Made by a program: the position numbers and the translations under genes
Shown: one piece after another, positions 1 to 5,698 of the stretch
Position numbering within the stretch: position 1 is the first letter of the stretch
Layout: each line of letters begins with the position of its first letter
Notes under the pieces: generated by a model
Seen by the model: only the letters and a program-made list of their open reading frames with translations
What the model was told of the DNA's origin: nothing
The model's database searches: none
Origin: Spirochaetota bacterium
Lineage (GTDB): Bacteria > Spirochaetota > Spirochaetia > DTKZ01
Direction: 5' to 3'
DNA: 7,702 nt
NCBI GenBank assembly: GCA_029562045.1
Contig: JAKQWJ010000101.1
Span: forward strand, 1-7,702

Positions 1-1181
1 ACCCGGCCGGGGATGATCTTCCGGGGGTTCTTCATCAGATTGGGGAGAAGCTTTTCGAACTCGTGCTCCCCCTTCTGGAGGGTAAGGAGGAAGCGCTCCT
101 CCTCCCGGCTGATCTCCTCCAGGATCAGGGCCCGCTTCTCACCCAGGATGGGGTAGTATTTTTCATACATGTCCACCACCACCGCGGCGGGGCCCGCCAG
201 AAAGGCTTCGTTCTTCCCCAGCTTCCGGCCGTGGCGGCTTGCCCGGCGGAGGAGGCGGCGCAGGATGTAGCCCTGGCCCAGGTTGGAGGGCTTCACTCCC
301 CGTTCGTCCCCCAGGATGAAGGAGGCGGCCCGCACATGGTCGGCGATGATCCGGATGGACCGGTCGGTTTCCTCGGAGGTGCCGTAACGGACCCCGGTGA
401 CCTCTTCGATCCCTGCGATGATGGGGGTGAAGACCTCGGTCTGGTAAACCGACTTCTTCCCCTGGAGCATGGCGGCGGTGCGTTCGATCCCCATGCCGGT
501 GTCCACGCACTGGCGGGAGAGCTTCTCGTAGCTCCCGTCGGCCTTCTTGTTGTACTGCATGAAAACATCGTTCCAGATCTCGAAGAACTTGCCGCAGGAG
601 CAGCCGGGGCGGCATTCCGGCCCGCAGGGAGGGATGCCCGTGTCGATGAACATCTCCGTGTCGGGGCCGCAGGGGCCGGTCTCGCCCGCGGGGCCCCACC
701 AGTTGTCTCCCCGGGGGAGGAAGTGGATCCGGCTTTCCGGGATCCCCAGGCTCTTCCAGACCTCCGCCGACTCGGTGTCCGCCGGCACCTCGTCGTCCCC
801 CTGGAAAACCGTCACCGACAGGATCTCCGGGTCGATCCCCAGCCAGTCCGGTGAGGTGAGAAACTCGTAACTCATCCGGATGGCCCCGTCCTTGAAGTAG
901 TCCCCCAGGGACCAGTTCCCTAACATCTCGAAGAAGGTGAGGTGGCTGGGGTCCCCCACGGCGTCGATGTCCCCGGTCCTGATGCATTTCTGGTAATTCA
1001 CCAGCCGGTTCCCCGCCGGGTGGGTCTCTCCCAGGATGTAGGGCACCAGGGGATGCATCCCCGCGGTGGTGAAGAGCACCGTGGGGTCGTTTTCGGGGAT
1101 CAGGGACTTTCCCGATATTTCCTTATGGTTTTTCGATTCGAAAAACCGGATAAATTTCTCGCGCAGTTCGTTGGCCGTCAT
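1..1181 (-). CDS. alaS: Alanine--tRNA ligase, N-terminal part (runs off left edge)
   Basis: Cytosolic class II synthetase that charges tRNA-Ala. The first 393 codons are visible; the 3' end lies beyond position 1. The start is fixed: the protein opens MTANELREKFIRFFESK, as AlaRS does, and a stop lies in frame a few codons upstream with no other start codon between. Class II signatures are visible. The ENDPTVLFTTAGMHP stretch is at residues 30-44, the motif 2 region FFEMLGNWSLGDYFK at 83-97, GPCGPDTE at 169-176, motif 3 DTGMGIER at 227-234, and RIIADHVRAASFILGD further on. An insertion with C186, C190, C194 and C196 just before EIWNDVFMQYN resembles the Cys-rich loop I recall from spirochaete and clostridial AlaRS. 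The editing and C-Ala domains are not in view, so full length cannot be judged. No Shine-Dalgarno precedes the ATG (see promoter). Identification is very secure. Confidence 0.97.
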   Translation of the reverse strand, partial: MTANELREKFIRFFESKNHKEISGKSLIPENDPTVLFTTAGMHPLVPYILGETHPAGNRLVNYQKCIRTGDIDAVGDPSHLTFFEMLGNWSLGDYFKDGAIRMSYEFLTSPDWLGIDPEILSVTVFQGDDEVPADTESAEVWKSLGIPESRIHFLPRGDNWWGPAGETGPCGPDTEMFIDTGIPPCGPECRPGCSCGKFFEIWNDVFMQYNKKADGSYEKLSRQCVDTGMGIERTAAMLQGKKSVYQTEVFTPIIAGIEEVTGVRYGTSEETDRSIRIIADHVRAASFILGDERGVKPSNLGQGYILRRLLRRASRHGRKLGKNEAFLAGPAAVVVDMYEKYYPILGEKRALILEEISREEERFLLTLQKGEHEFEKLLPNLMKNPRKIIPGR

Positions 1182-1189
1182 ACCGCGGA

Positions 1190-1218
1190 ATACTACGGAG
1201 GCCGAAGAAGGCTGTCAA
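1190..1218 (-). promoter_or_regulatory. alaS promoter, predicted to give a leaderless mRNA
   Basis: Read on the minus strand, a perfect -35 TTGACA (1218-1213) is followed by a 17-bp spacer and a -10 TAGTAT (1195-1190; 4 of 6 consensus bases). Only 8 bases, TCCGCGGT, separate the -10 from the alaS ATG at 1181. The usual start point 6-8 bases past the -10 would fall at 1183-1181, on or next to the ATG. The bases before the ATG contain no purine-rich ribosome binding site, which agrees with leaderless translation. The boxes are seen directly; the start point is inferred. Confidence 0.75.
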
Positions 1219-1258
1219 GCGGGGCGGGACCTGCCGCCCGGGCGACCTATGCCTGACT

Positions 1259-1280
1259 GTCCCCGACGGCCGCCGGGGAC
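1259..1280. repeat. Inverted repeat between fliG and alaS
   Basis: GTCCCCG (1259-1265) pairs perfectly with CGGGGAC (1274-1280) across an 8-base loop. It lies about 40 bases upstream of the alaS -35 box and 60 bases past the fliG-like stop codon. No T-run follows on either strand, so it is not a canonical intrinsic terminator. The rest of the 160-bp gap (1182-1341) is very GC-rich, including an imperfect palindrome around 1311-1332, and has no gene I can support. Transcription of the fliG-like gene may therefore end by another mechanism or run into alaS. Confidence 0.45.
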
Positions 1281-1341
1281 TTACGGCCGGCCGGGGCCGC
1301 GTCTTCCGGCGGCGCCGAAGATGCCCGCCCGGCGGGGCGGG

Positions 1342-2688
1342 CTACTCCACCCAGATGTCCCTTTCCCTGCGGAAGACGATCTTCCCCTCCTCCTCCAGCC
1401 GCCGGAGCAGGGCAAGGAAATCCTTGGTGGCCCGGTCCACCTCCTTCCGGGGCACGGGCCCCAGGATCCGGTACTCCTCCGCCACGAAGCCCCGGCGCCT
1501 TTCGGAGATGCTGGACAGGACCCGGGCCCGGACGGTGTCGCTCTTTCCCTTCAATAGAAGGGCGATCTCCCGGTCGTCCATCCCCTGGAGCAGCTTCCGG
1601 AGGTCCTCGTCCTGCATGTAATCCAGGACATCCATGGTGAAGAGCCGCTCCCGGATCTCCTCCGCCACGTCGGGGTTGTCCTCCCCCAGGTCCCGGAGGA
1701 TCTTCTCCTCCCGGGAGAGATCCACATATTTCAGGATCTCCGCCAGGATCCCCGTGCCGTCCACCTCCGGCTCCTCAGCCCCCGGGGAGGCGAGACGCCG
1801 GGTTTTCTCCCGGAGGGCCTCGTCCATCCGCTCCAGGATGTCCCGTCGGACCTTCCCTTTCCGGGCCATGCGGGTCACCAGCTCCCGGCGCAGCGGCGGG
1901 TCGAACTGGGTCAGCAGGGCGGAGGCCGTGCCGGGCTCCAGGTAGGGGAAGATGACCGCCAGCGCCGCCGGGGACTCGCCGCGCAGCAGGTGATAGAGCT
2001 GGCGGGGCCCGAAATCCTCCAGATAGCCGAAGAACTTTTCCTGTTCCGCCGGGAGGCTCCGCCGGAGGATCTCCCTCCCCCGCTCCTCACCGAAGGCCCC
2101 CACCAGGATCCGGCGGGCCGCCTCCACGCCTCCGGAGGGGTACCGCAGGGACTCCTTTAAAAAGCCGAACTCCTCCAGCAGCTTCTCCGCCTCCGCCGCC
2201 TGTATCCCCCGGATGCCGGCGATCTCCCGGGTCATGGCTTCCACCTCCTCCTCCGAGAGGTGGCGCAGCACCTTGGCCGCCTCCTCCTGTCCGATGAGGA
2301 CCAGAAACTTGGCCGCCTTCCGGAGGGAGGTTTCCCTGCCGGTTATCTTCAGGAGCCCCGGACCCGCCGTCCCGGGAAAGTCGCCGTCCCGGCGGCCCTT
2401 CCGCGGCGCCGTGGCCGCCTGGGGCGTCCCCGCGGCGGGCGAGCCCTGCACCGGAAACCCCTCCGTCGGGGCGGCGGGGGGCGTGGGGCCCCGGGGAGAG
2501 GAACTCCGGGGCGAGGGGCCCCGGGGCGCGGCCTTGCCGTCCCGCCGGGAGTCCGCCTTGGGAGCCGCCTCACTCCCCCGTCGGGAATCCTTCCCGGGAG
2601 GCGGCCTTTTCCCCCCCGGGGCGTCCTCCTCCGGCCTGCCCCCCGGGCCCGTCCGATACGCGTCCACCTTTCGTCGTCGCCCGTCCAT
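1342..2688 (-). CDS. fliG: FliG-family flagellar motor switch protein with long N-terminal extension
   Basis: Predicted cytoplasmic rotor component of the flagellar C-ring, linking the MS-ring and stator to the switch (448 aa; FliG is usually about 330-350). Residues 8-110 are a Pro/Gly/Arg/Ser/Ala-rich, low-complexity segment with little predicted fold. FliG-type sequence starts near 121: KAAKFLVLIGQEEAAKVLRH (N domain), ESPAALAVIF at 238-247 in place of the EHPQ-type motif (middle domain), and the C-terminal torque domain from about 345. In the torque helix, R397 and the acidic pair E404/E405 align with E. coli R281, D288 and D289, followed by GPVPRKEVD and a final RRLEEEGKIVF. The ATG at 2688 was chosen because longer readings run through the tRNA-Phe gene; GGAGGGAG lies 12 bases upstream. 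Spirochaetes often carry more than one FliG, so this may be the secondary paralogue. No other flagellar gene is in view. Confidence 0.88.
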   Translation of the reverse strand: MDGRRRKVDAYRTGPGGRPEEDAPGGKRPPPGKDSRRGSEAAPKADSRRDGKAAPRGPSPRSSSPRGPTPPAAPTEGFPVQGSPAAGTPQAATAPRKGRRDGDFPGTAGPGLLKITGRETSLRKAAKFLVLIGQEEAAKVLRHLSEEEVEAMTREIAGIRGIQAAEAEKLLEEFGFLKESLRYPSGGVEAARRILVGAFGEERGREILRRSLPAEQEKFFGYLEDFGPRQLYHLLRGESPAALAVIFPYLEPGTASALLTQFDPPLRRELVTRMARKGKVRRDILERMDEALREKTRRLASPGAEEPEVDGTGILAEILKYVDLSREEKILRDLGEDNPDVAEEIRERLFTMDVLDYMQDEDLRKLLQGMDDREIALLLKGKSDTVRARVLSSISERRRGFVAEEYRILGPVPRKEVDRATKDFLALLRRLEEEGKIVFRRERDIWVE

Positions 2689-2694
2689 GCCCCC

Positions 2695-2723
2695 ATGGTA
2701 CTCCCTCCGCCGGGGGGGGTCAA
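2695..2723 (-). promoter_or_regulatory. Possible promoter of the fliG-like gene
   Basis: On the minus strand TTGACC (2723-2718, 5 of 6) is separated by exactly 17 bases from TACCAT (2700-2695, 4 of 6). Six bases, GGGGGC, follow before the ATG at 2688, so the predicted start point is the ATG itself, as for alaS. A run of eight G (plus strand 2712-2719) overlaps the end of the -35 and the spacer. The GGAGGGAG in the spacer could instead be a ribosome binding site for a transcript starting further upstream, so this call is tentative. Confidence 0.35.
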
Positions 2724-2727
2724 CAAT

Positions 2728-2744
2728 CCCCGGCGACGCCGGGG
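2728..2744. repeat. 17-bp palindrome in the divergent fliG / tRNA-Phe control region
   Basis: CCCCGGCG, one A, then CGCCGGGG is a perfect inverted repeat. It sits just upstream of the possible fliG -35 and upstream of the A-tract of the tRNA promoter. No T-run follows it on either strand in the transcribed direction, so it is not a terminator. It could be an operator, but it could also be chance in very GC-rich DNA. Confidence 0.4.
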
Positions 2745-2746
2745 CG

Positions 2747-2798
2747 AAAAAAGAAAAAGTTTCCTCGTATTGACAATTTGTTTCTTGTTCTATATAAA
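2747..2798 (+). promoter_or_regulatory. Strong tRNA-Phe promoter with upstream A-tract
   Basis: A consensus -35 TTGACA (2770-2775), a 17-bp spacer and a -10 TATAAA (2793-2798; 5 of 6) place the start point near 2805, about six bases before the mature tRNA. The A-rich stretch at 2747-2759 looks like an UP element, as found at stable-RNA promoters. The C-rich TACCCC just after the -10 resembles the GC-rich discriminator of stringently controlled promoters; that regulation is inference only. Confidence 0.85.
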
Positions 2799-2810
2799 TA
2801 CCCCGTTGTC

Positions 2811-2883
2811 GCCGCTGTAGCTCAGTCGGTAGAGCAATGGACTGAAAATCCATGTGTCGTCAGTTCGATTCTGACCGGCGGCA
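2811..2883 (+). tRNA. tRNA-Phe (anticodon GAA)
   Basis: A complete 73-base cloverleaf can be drawn by hand. The acceptor stem GCCGCTG pairs with CGGCGGC (one G-U pair). The D arm is GCTC/GAGC with loop AGTCGGTA. The anticodon arm is ATGGA/TCCAT with loop CTGAAAA, giving anticodon GAA for phenylalanine. The variable loop is 5 bases, and the T arm GTCAG/CTGAC has loop TTCGATT. The discriminator base is A at 2883. The next bases are CGA, so CCA is not encoded and must be added by tRNA nucleotidyltransferase. It is a single gene with its own promoter and terminator. Confidence 0.97.
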
Positions 2884-2890
2884 CGACGAC

Positions 2891-2919
2891 CCCCGCCCGC
2901 CGGCGGGGTTTTTTTATTT
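2891..2919 (+). terminator. Intrinsic terminator of tRNA-Phe
   Basis: CCCCGCC (2891-2897) pairs with GGCGGGG (2902-2908) across a 4-base loop and is followed at once by seven T (2909-2915), then A and four more T. It begins eight bases after the tRNA discriminator base, so it should end the tRNA transcript. Confidence 0.88.
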
Positions 2920-2924
2920 TCCGG

Positions 2925-2962
2925 GCCCGCAGGCCCGGGCCGGTGTGCCCGGGCCTGCGGGC
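2925..2962. repeat. Perfect 16-bp hairpin upstream of uxaB
   Basis: The arms 2925-2940 (GCCCGCAGGCCCGGGC) and 2947-2962 are exact reverse complements with a 6-base loop, CGGTGT. It lies between the tRNA terminator T-run and the uxaB ribosome binding site (GGAGG at 2974-2978). No T-run follows it on the plus strand, and A-rich sequence follows it on the minus strand, so it is not an ordinary terminator. It could protect the 5' end of uxaB mRNA or be a protein-binding site; the role is unknown. Confidence 0.6.
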
Positions 2963-2984
2963 GCCGTCCCGCCGGAGGCTTCCC

Positions 2985-4502
2985 ATGGAAAAACTCGACC
3001 GCAGACTCGTCCTGTCCCGGGCCGGGGAACTGGACCCCGGGGGGCTCCTCACCCGGTCCCTGCCGGAACGGGCGCTGCAGTTCGGCGAGGGAGGCTTCCT
3101 CCGGGGTTTCGCCGACTGGATGATCCACCGGATGAACCGCCAGGGGGTCTTCCTGGGGCGGGTGGTGGTGGTCCAGCCCATCGAAACCGGGACCGCCGCG
3201 GAGCTCAACGCCCAGGACGGGCTGTACACCCTGCTTCGACGGGGGCTGGAGGGGGGCCGGGTCCGGGAGGACCGGGAGGTGGTCTCCTCCATCAGCCGGG
3301 CCATCGACCCCTACCGGGACTTCGCCGCCTTCCTGGCCTGCGCGGGGCAGAGGGAGCTGCGGATCATCATCTCCAACACCACCGAGGCGGGGATCGCCTA
3401 CCGGGAGGGGGAGGGCTACGACGAGGCCCCCCCCGCCTCCTTTCCGGGAAAACTCACCCGCTTCCTCCACGAGAGGTTCCTGTGCTTCTCCGGGGACCGG
3501 GACAGCGGCTTTCTCATCCTGCCCTGCGAACTCATCGACCGGAACGGGGACAATCTCCGCAAGATTGTCCTGGCCCTGGCGGAGGAGTGGCGGCTGGGGG
3601 AGGACTTCTCCCGCTGGCTCCGGGAGGCCAACATCTTTTACAACACCCTGGTGGACGGGATCATGACCGGGTACCCCCGGGAGGAAATCGACGGTCTCCA
3701 GAGGGAGGCGGGGTACCGGGACGACCTGTACGACACGGGGGAGCTTTTCCGGCTCTGGGTCATCGAGGGGCCGGAGAGGATAAAAAGGGAGTTCCCCCTC
3801 CATGAGGCGGGGATGGAGGTGGTCTGGACCTCCGACATGGGCCCTTACCGGACCCGGAAGGTCCGGATTCTGAACGGGGCCCACACCATGACGGTGCTGG
3901 GGGCCTATCTGGCGGGGAAGGACACGGTGAAGGAGTGCATGGACGATCCCCTCATCGCGGGCTACATGAAAAGCACCATCGCCAGGGAGATCATCCCCGT
4001 CCTGACCCTGCCGGAGGAGGAGCTGCGGCTCTTCGCCGACGAGGTGCTCCAGCGTTTCGCCAACCCCTTCATCCGCCACTACCTCCTGAGCATCGCCCTG
4101 AACTCGGCGGCCAAGTACAAGGCCCGGGTCCTTCCCACCATCATCGATTATTTCCACCGCTTCGGCTCCCCCCCGGAGGGTCTCTCCTGGTCCCTGGCGG
4201 CCTTCATCGCCTTCTACCGGGGGACGGAGATCCGGGACGGTGCCCTGGTGGGCCGCCGCGGCGGGGAGGAATACCTGATAAAAGACGACGGGGATGTCCT
4301 GGAGTTCTTCCGGGACCTCTGGTCCTCCCCGGCAGGGGCGGACCCGGCCCGGGCTGCCCGGGAGGTTCTGGGATCCCGGCGGCTCTGGGACCGGGACCTG
4401 AACGAACTACCCGGCTTCACCGAGGCGGTGGCGAGGCGCCTGAAGGCCATCCTGGTCCGGGGGGCCGGGGAATCTCTGGCGGAGGTTTTTCCCGGGGAAT
4501 GA
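2985..4502 (+). CDS. uxaB: Tagaturonate reductase (altronate oxidoreductase)
   Basis: Cytosolic NAD-dependent enzyme of the mannitol/polyol dehydrogenase superfamily that interconverts D-tagaturonate and D-altronate, the second step of D-galacturonate (pectin sugar) breakdown. It is 505 aa, slightly longer than E. coli UxaB. The N-terminal Rossmann region carries LQFGEGGFLRGFADW at 31-45 and VVVQPIETGTAAELNAQDGL at 61-80; SNTTEAGIAY follows at 130-139, then CELIDRNGDNLR (181-192) and a central GYPREEID. Catalytic residues expected from the K-x4-N-x2-H pattern are K292, N297 and H300 in RKVRILNGAHT. The C-terminal helical domain has RFANPFIRHYLLSIALNS (357-374), typical of UxaB. The ATG was chosen for its GGAGG at 2974-2978, six bases upstream; longer readings run into the tRNA. 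Other uronate genes (uxaC, uxaA, kdgK) are not in the window and no obvious promoter of its own is visible, so it may rely on read-through from tRNA-Phe. Fructuronate reductase is the main alternative, less likely given the sequence. Confidence 0.93.
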   Translation: MEKLDRRLVLSRAGELDPGGLLTRSLPERALQFGEGGFLRGFADWMIHRMNRQGVFLGRVVVVQPIETGTAAELNAQDGLYTLLRRGLEGGRVREDREVVSSISRAIDPYRDFAAFLACAGQRELRIIISNTTEAGIAYREGEGYDEAPPASFPGKLTRFLHERFLCFSGDRDSGFLILPCELIDRNGDNLRKIVLALAEEWRLGEDFSRWLREANIFYNTLVDGIMTGYPREEIDGLQREAGYRDDLYDTGELFRLWVIEGPERIKREFPLHEAGMEVVWTSDMGPYRTRKVRILNGAHTMTVLGAYLAGKDTVKECMDDPLIAGYMKSTIAREIIPVLTLPEEELRLFADEVLQRFANPFIRHYLLSIALNSAAKYKARVLPTIIDYFHRFGSPPEGLSWSLAAFIAFYRGTEIRDGALVGRRGGEEYLIKDDGDVLEFFRDLWSSPAGADPARAAREVLGSRRLWDRDLNELPGFTEAVARRLKAILVRGAGESLAEVFPGE

Positions 4503-4645
4503 CGGACGACACGAGGCCGCGGCAGAGCAGGGCGTGGTGCGAGCGGGCTCACTATGACGGGCTATACCTTCCCATGGGAACGAACGGAGTCCCGGCGGCC
4601 CGGCTGTGATCGCCCCCCGGCCCCCGGGGGTCAGGCCCGCTGCGA
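4503..4645. other. uxaB 3' region, no supported gene
   Basis: This stretch lies between the uxaB stop and its terminator. An ATG at 4554 opens a short frame, but it has no ribosome binding site and reads straight into the terminator hairpin. A 10-bp palindrome CCCCCGGGGG is at 4621-4630. I see no RNA gene or regulator site that I can defend. Confidence 0.5.
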
Positions 4646-4706
4646 AGGGGCGGCCGCCTGCGGCTCCGGGAGGCCGGGGCCGCAGGCGGCCGCCCCTCCT
4701 TTTTTT
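4646..4706 (+). terminator. Intrinsic terminator after uxaB
   Basis: A perfect 19-bp stem (4646-4664 with 4679-4697; left arm AGGGGCGGCCGCCTGCGGC) and a 14-base loop are followed by CC and seven T (4700-4706). It separates uxaB from the electron-transport operon, so that operon needs its own promoter. Confidence 0.93.
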
Positions 4707-4710
4707 CTTC

Positions 4711-4739
4711 TTGCAAGACCGCTTCAAGTAAAGTAATCT
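4711..4739 (+). promoter_or_regulatory. Candidate promoter of the nqr operon
   Basis: TTGCAA (4711-4716; 4 of 6) is followed by a 17-bp spacer and TAATCT (4734-4739; 3 of 6). This would start transcription near 4746, about 40 bases before the first GTG. The boxes are weak, but this AT-richer patch between a terminator and the first gene is the natural promoter site. Confidence 0.4.
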
Positions 4740-4741
4740 GA

Positions 4742-4767
4742 TGGGATAGATCCTCGAGAGTATCCCA
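4742..4767 (+). promoter_or_regulatory. Inverted repeat in the nqr operon leader
   Basis: TGGGATA (4742-4748) and TATCCCA (4761-4767) are perfect complements around a 12-base loop containing CTCGAG. It overlaps the predicted start point and ends five bases before the ribosome binding site AAGGAGGA (4773-4780). It could be an operator or an mRNA hairpin that influences access to that site. It matches no regulator site I recognise. Confidence 0.45.
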
Positions 4768-4786
4768 CGATGAAGGAGGATAACCT

Positions 4787-5698
4787 GTGTTTCAGAAACA
4801 GTTGATGATGCGCCGCGTCCTCTACGCCCTGACGCCGATATTCCTGTTTTCCGTCTATCTCTACGGGTGGCGCAGCGTCGCCGTCCTGGCGGTTTCGCTG
4901 ATCCTGGGGAGTCTGACGGAGTATATCGTCGAAAAGGGGCGGCAGAAAAAGGTAAGCGAGGCGGTGCTGGTCACCGGCGTTCTTTTCGCCATGGCCCTGC
5001 CCCCCAAGACCCCCCTCTGGGTGGTGGCGGTGGGCATCGTTTTCGCCGTCTTCATGGGGAAGGAGGTCTACGGGGGCTTCGGCCGGAACGTCTTCAACCC
5101 GGCTCTGACGGGGAGGCTTTTCATCTACATCACCTTCCCCACCCTGCTGGCGGCCTCGTGGATGACCCCTGGAAACTTCGGCGCCGCCGCCGACACGGTG
5201 AGCGCCGCCACTCCGCTGATGATGCTCCACTCCGGCGCGGCGGCGGAGCTGCGGCTCTCCGACCTTTTCTTCGGCCTCCACGGCGGCTCCATCGGTGAAA
5301 GTTCCATAGTTCTTATCCTCCTGGCGGGAGTCTATCTGGTGTACACCAAGACCGCCAGCTGGCGGATCATCCTGTCCACCTTCGGCTCTGCCGCGGCGCT
5401 CTCCATCGCCCTGGACCTCCTGGGGGTCCCCGGCGCCTTCCCGGCGCTGAAGTCCCTGATGAGCGGGAGCCTCCTGTTCATCTCGGTTTTCATGGCCACG
5501 GACCCGGTCTCGGCGCCGAAAAAGACGCCGGCCCAGGTCATCTTCGGCATCGTCATCGGCACGGTGGCGGTTCTGCTGCGGCTTTTCTCCGCCTTCCCCG
5601 AAGGCACCAGCTTCGCCGTTCTGGTGGGGAACACCTTCGCATCCCTGATCGACGAGCTGGTGGCCCGAAAACCGGAGACAAAGGGGGCAGCAGCATGA
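4787..5698 (+). CDS. nqrB: Redox-driven Na+ pump subunit B (NqrB/RnfD family)
   Basis: Integral membrane subunit of an Rnf/Nqr-type complex, carrying a covalently bound FMN and part of the ion path. It has 303 residues, mostly hydrophobic helices (clear ones near 11-27, 57-72, 76-92, 172-187, 224-237, 248-268). Family hallmarks are GGFGRNVFNPALTGR at 96-110 and MATDPVSAPKKTPAQ at 236-250. The FMN-attachment motif is D136-T-V-S-A-A-T142-P-L; T142 is the expected flavinylated threonine, with Ala in place of the usual Gly of SGAT. The start is GTG at 4787, set by AAGGAGGA six bases upstream. The protein is RnfD-sized and begins almost directly at the first helix; Nqr-type B subunits are about 100 residues longer, with an N-terminal extension. 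I name it nqrB because of its neighbours, but rnfD is equally defensible. It overlaps the next gene by ATGA. Confidence 0.93.
   Translation: MFQKQLMMRRVLYALTPIFLFSVYLYGWRSVAVLAVSLILGSLTEYIVEKGRQKKVSEAVLVTGVLFAMALPPKTPLWVVAVGIVFAVFMGKEVYGGFGRNVFNPALTGRLFIYITFPTLLAASWMTPGNFGAAADTVSAATPLMMLHSGAAAELRLSDLFFGLHGGSIGESSIVLILLAGVYLVYTKTASWRIILSTFGSAAALSIALDLLGVPGAFPALKSLMSGSLLFISVFMATDPVSAPKKTPAQVIFGIVIGTVAVLLRLFSAFPEGTSFAVLVGNTFASLIDELVARKPETKGAAA

Noticed and set aside
163..987. 274-codon minus-strand open frame within alaS
   Set aside because: It is another frame of the same strand, with composition full of Arg, Gly and Pro and no recognisable domain; the alaS frame is certain.
1259..1280. Hairpin as intrinsic terminator of the fliG-like gene
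   Set aside because: No T-run follows on the minus strand; reported only as an inverted repeat.
1182..1341. T-box or other riboswitch leader for alaS
   Set aside because: The predicted transcript starts at the ATG, so there is no leader to hold one, and no T-box motif is seen.
2689..2853. Longer N-terminus for the fliG-like gene, starting at 2853
   Set aside because: The extra 55 codons run antisense through the tRNA-Phe gene and its promoter and have no conserved character; the ATG at 2688 fits better.
2790..4157. 455-codon open frame on the minus strand opposite uxaB
   Set aside because: Its translation is rich in Pro, Gly, Asp and His in the way typical of antisense reading of GC-rich genes, and it covers the tRNA. 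uxaB on the other strand is clearly real.
4554..4736. Small gene downstream of uxaB
   Set aside because: It has no ribosome binding site and its frame runs through the perfect terminator stem and T-run.
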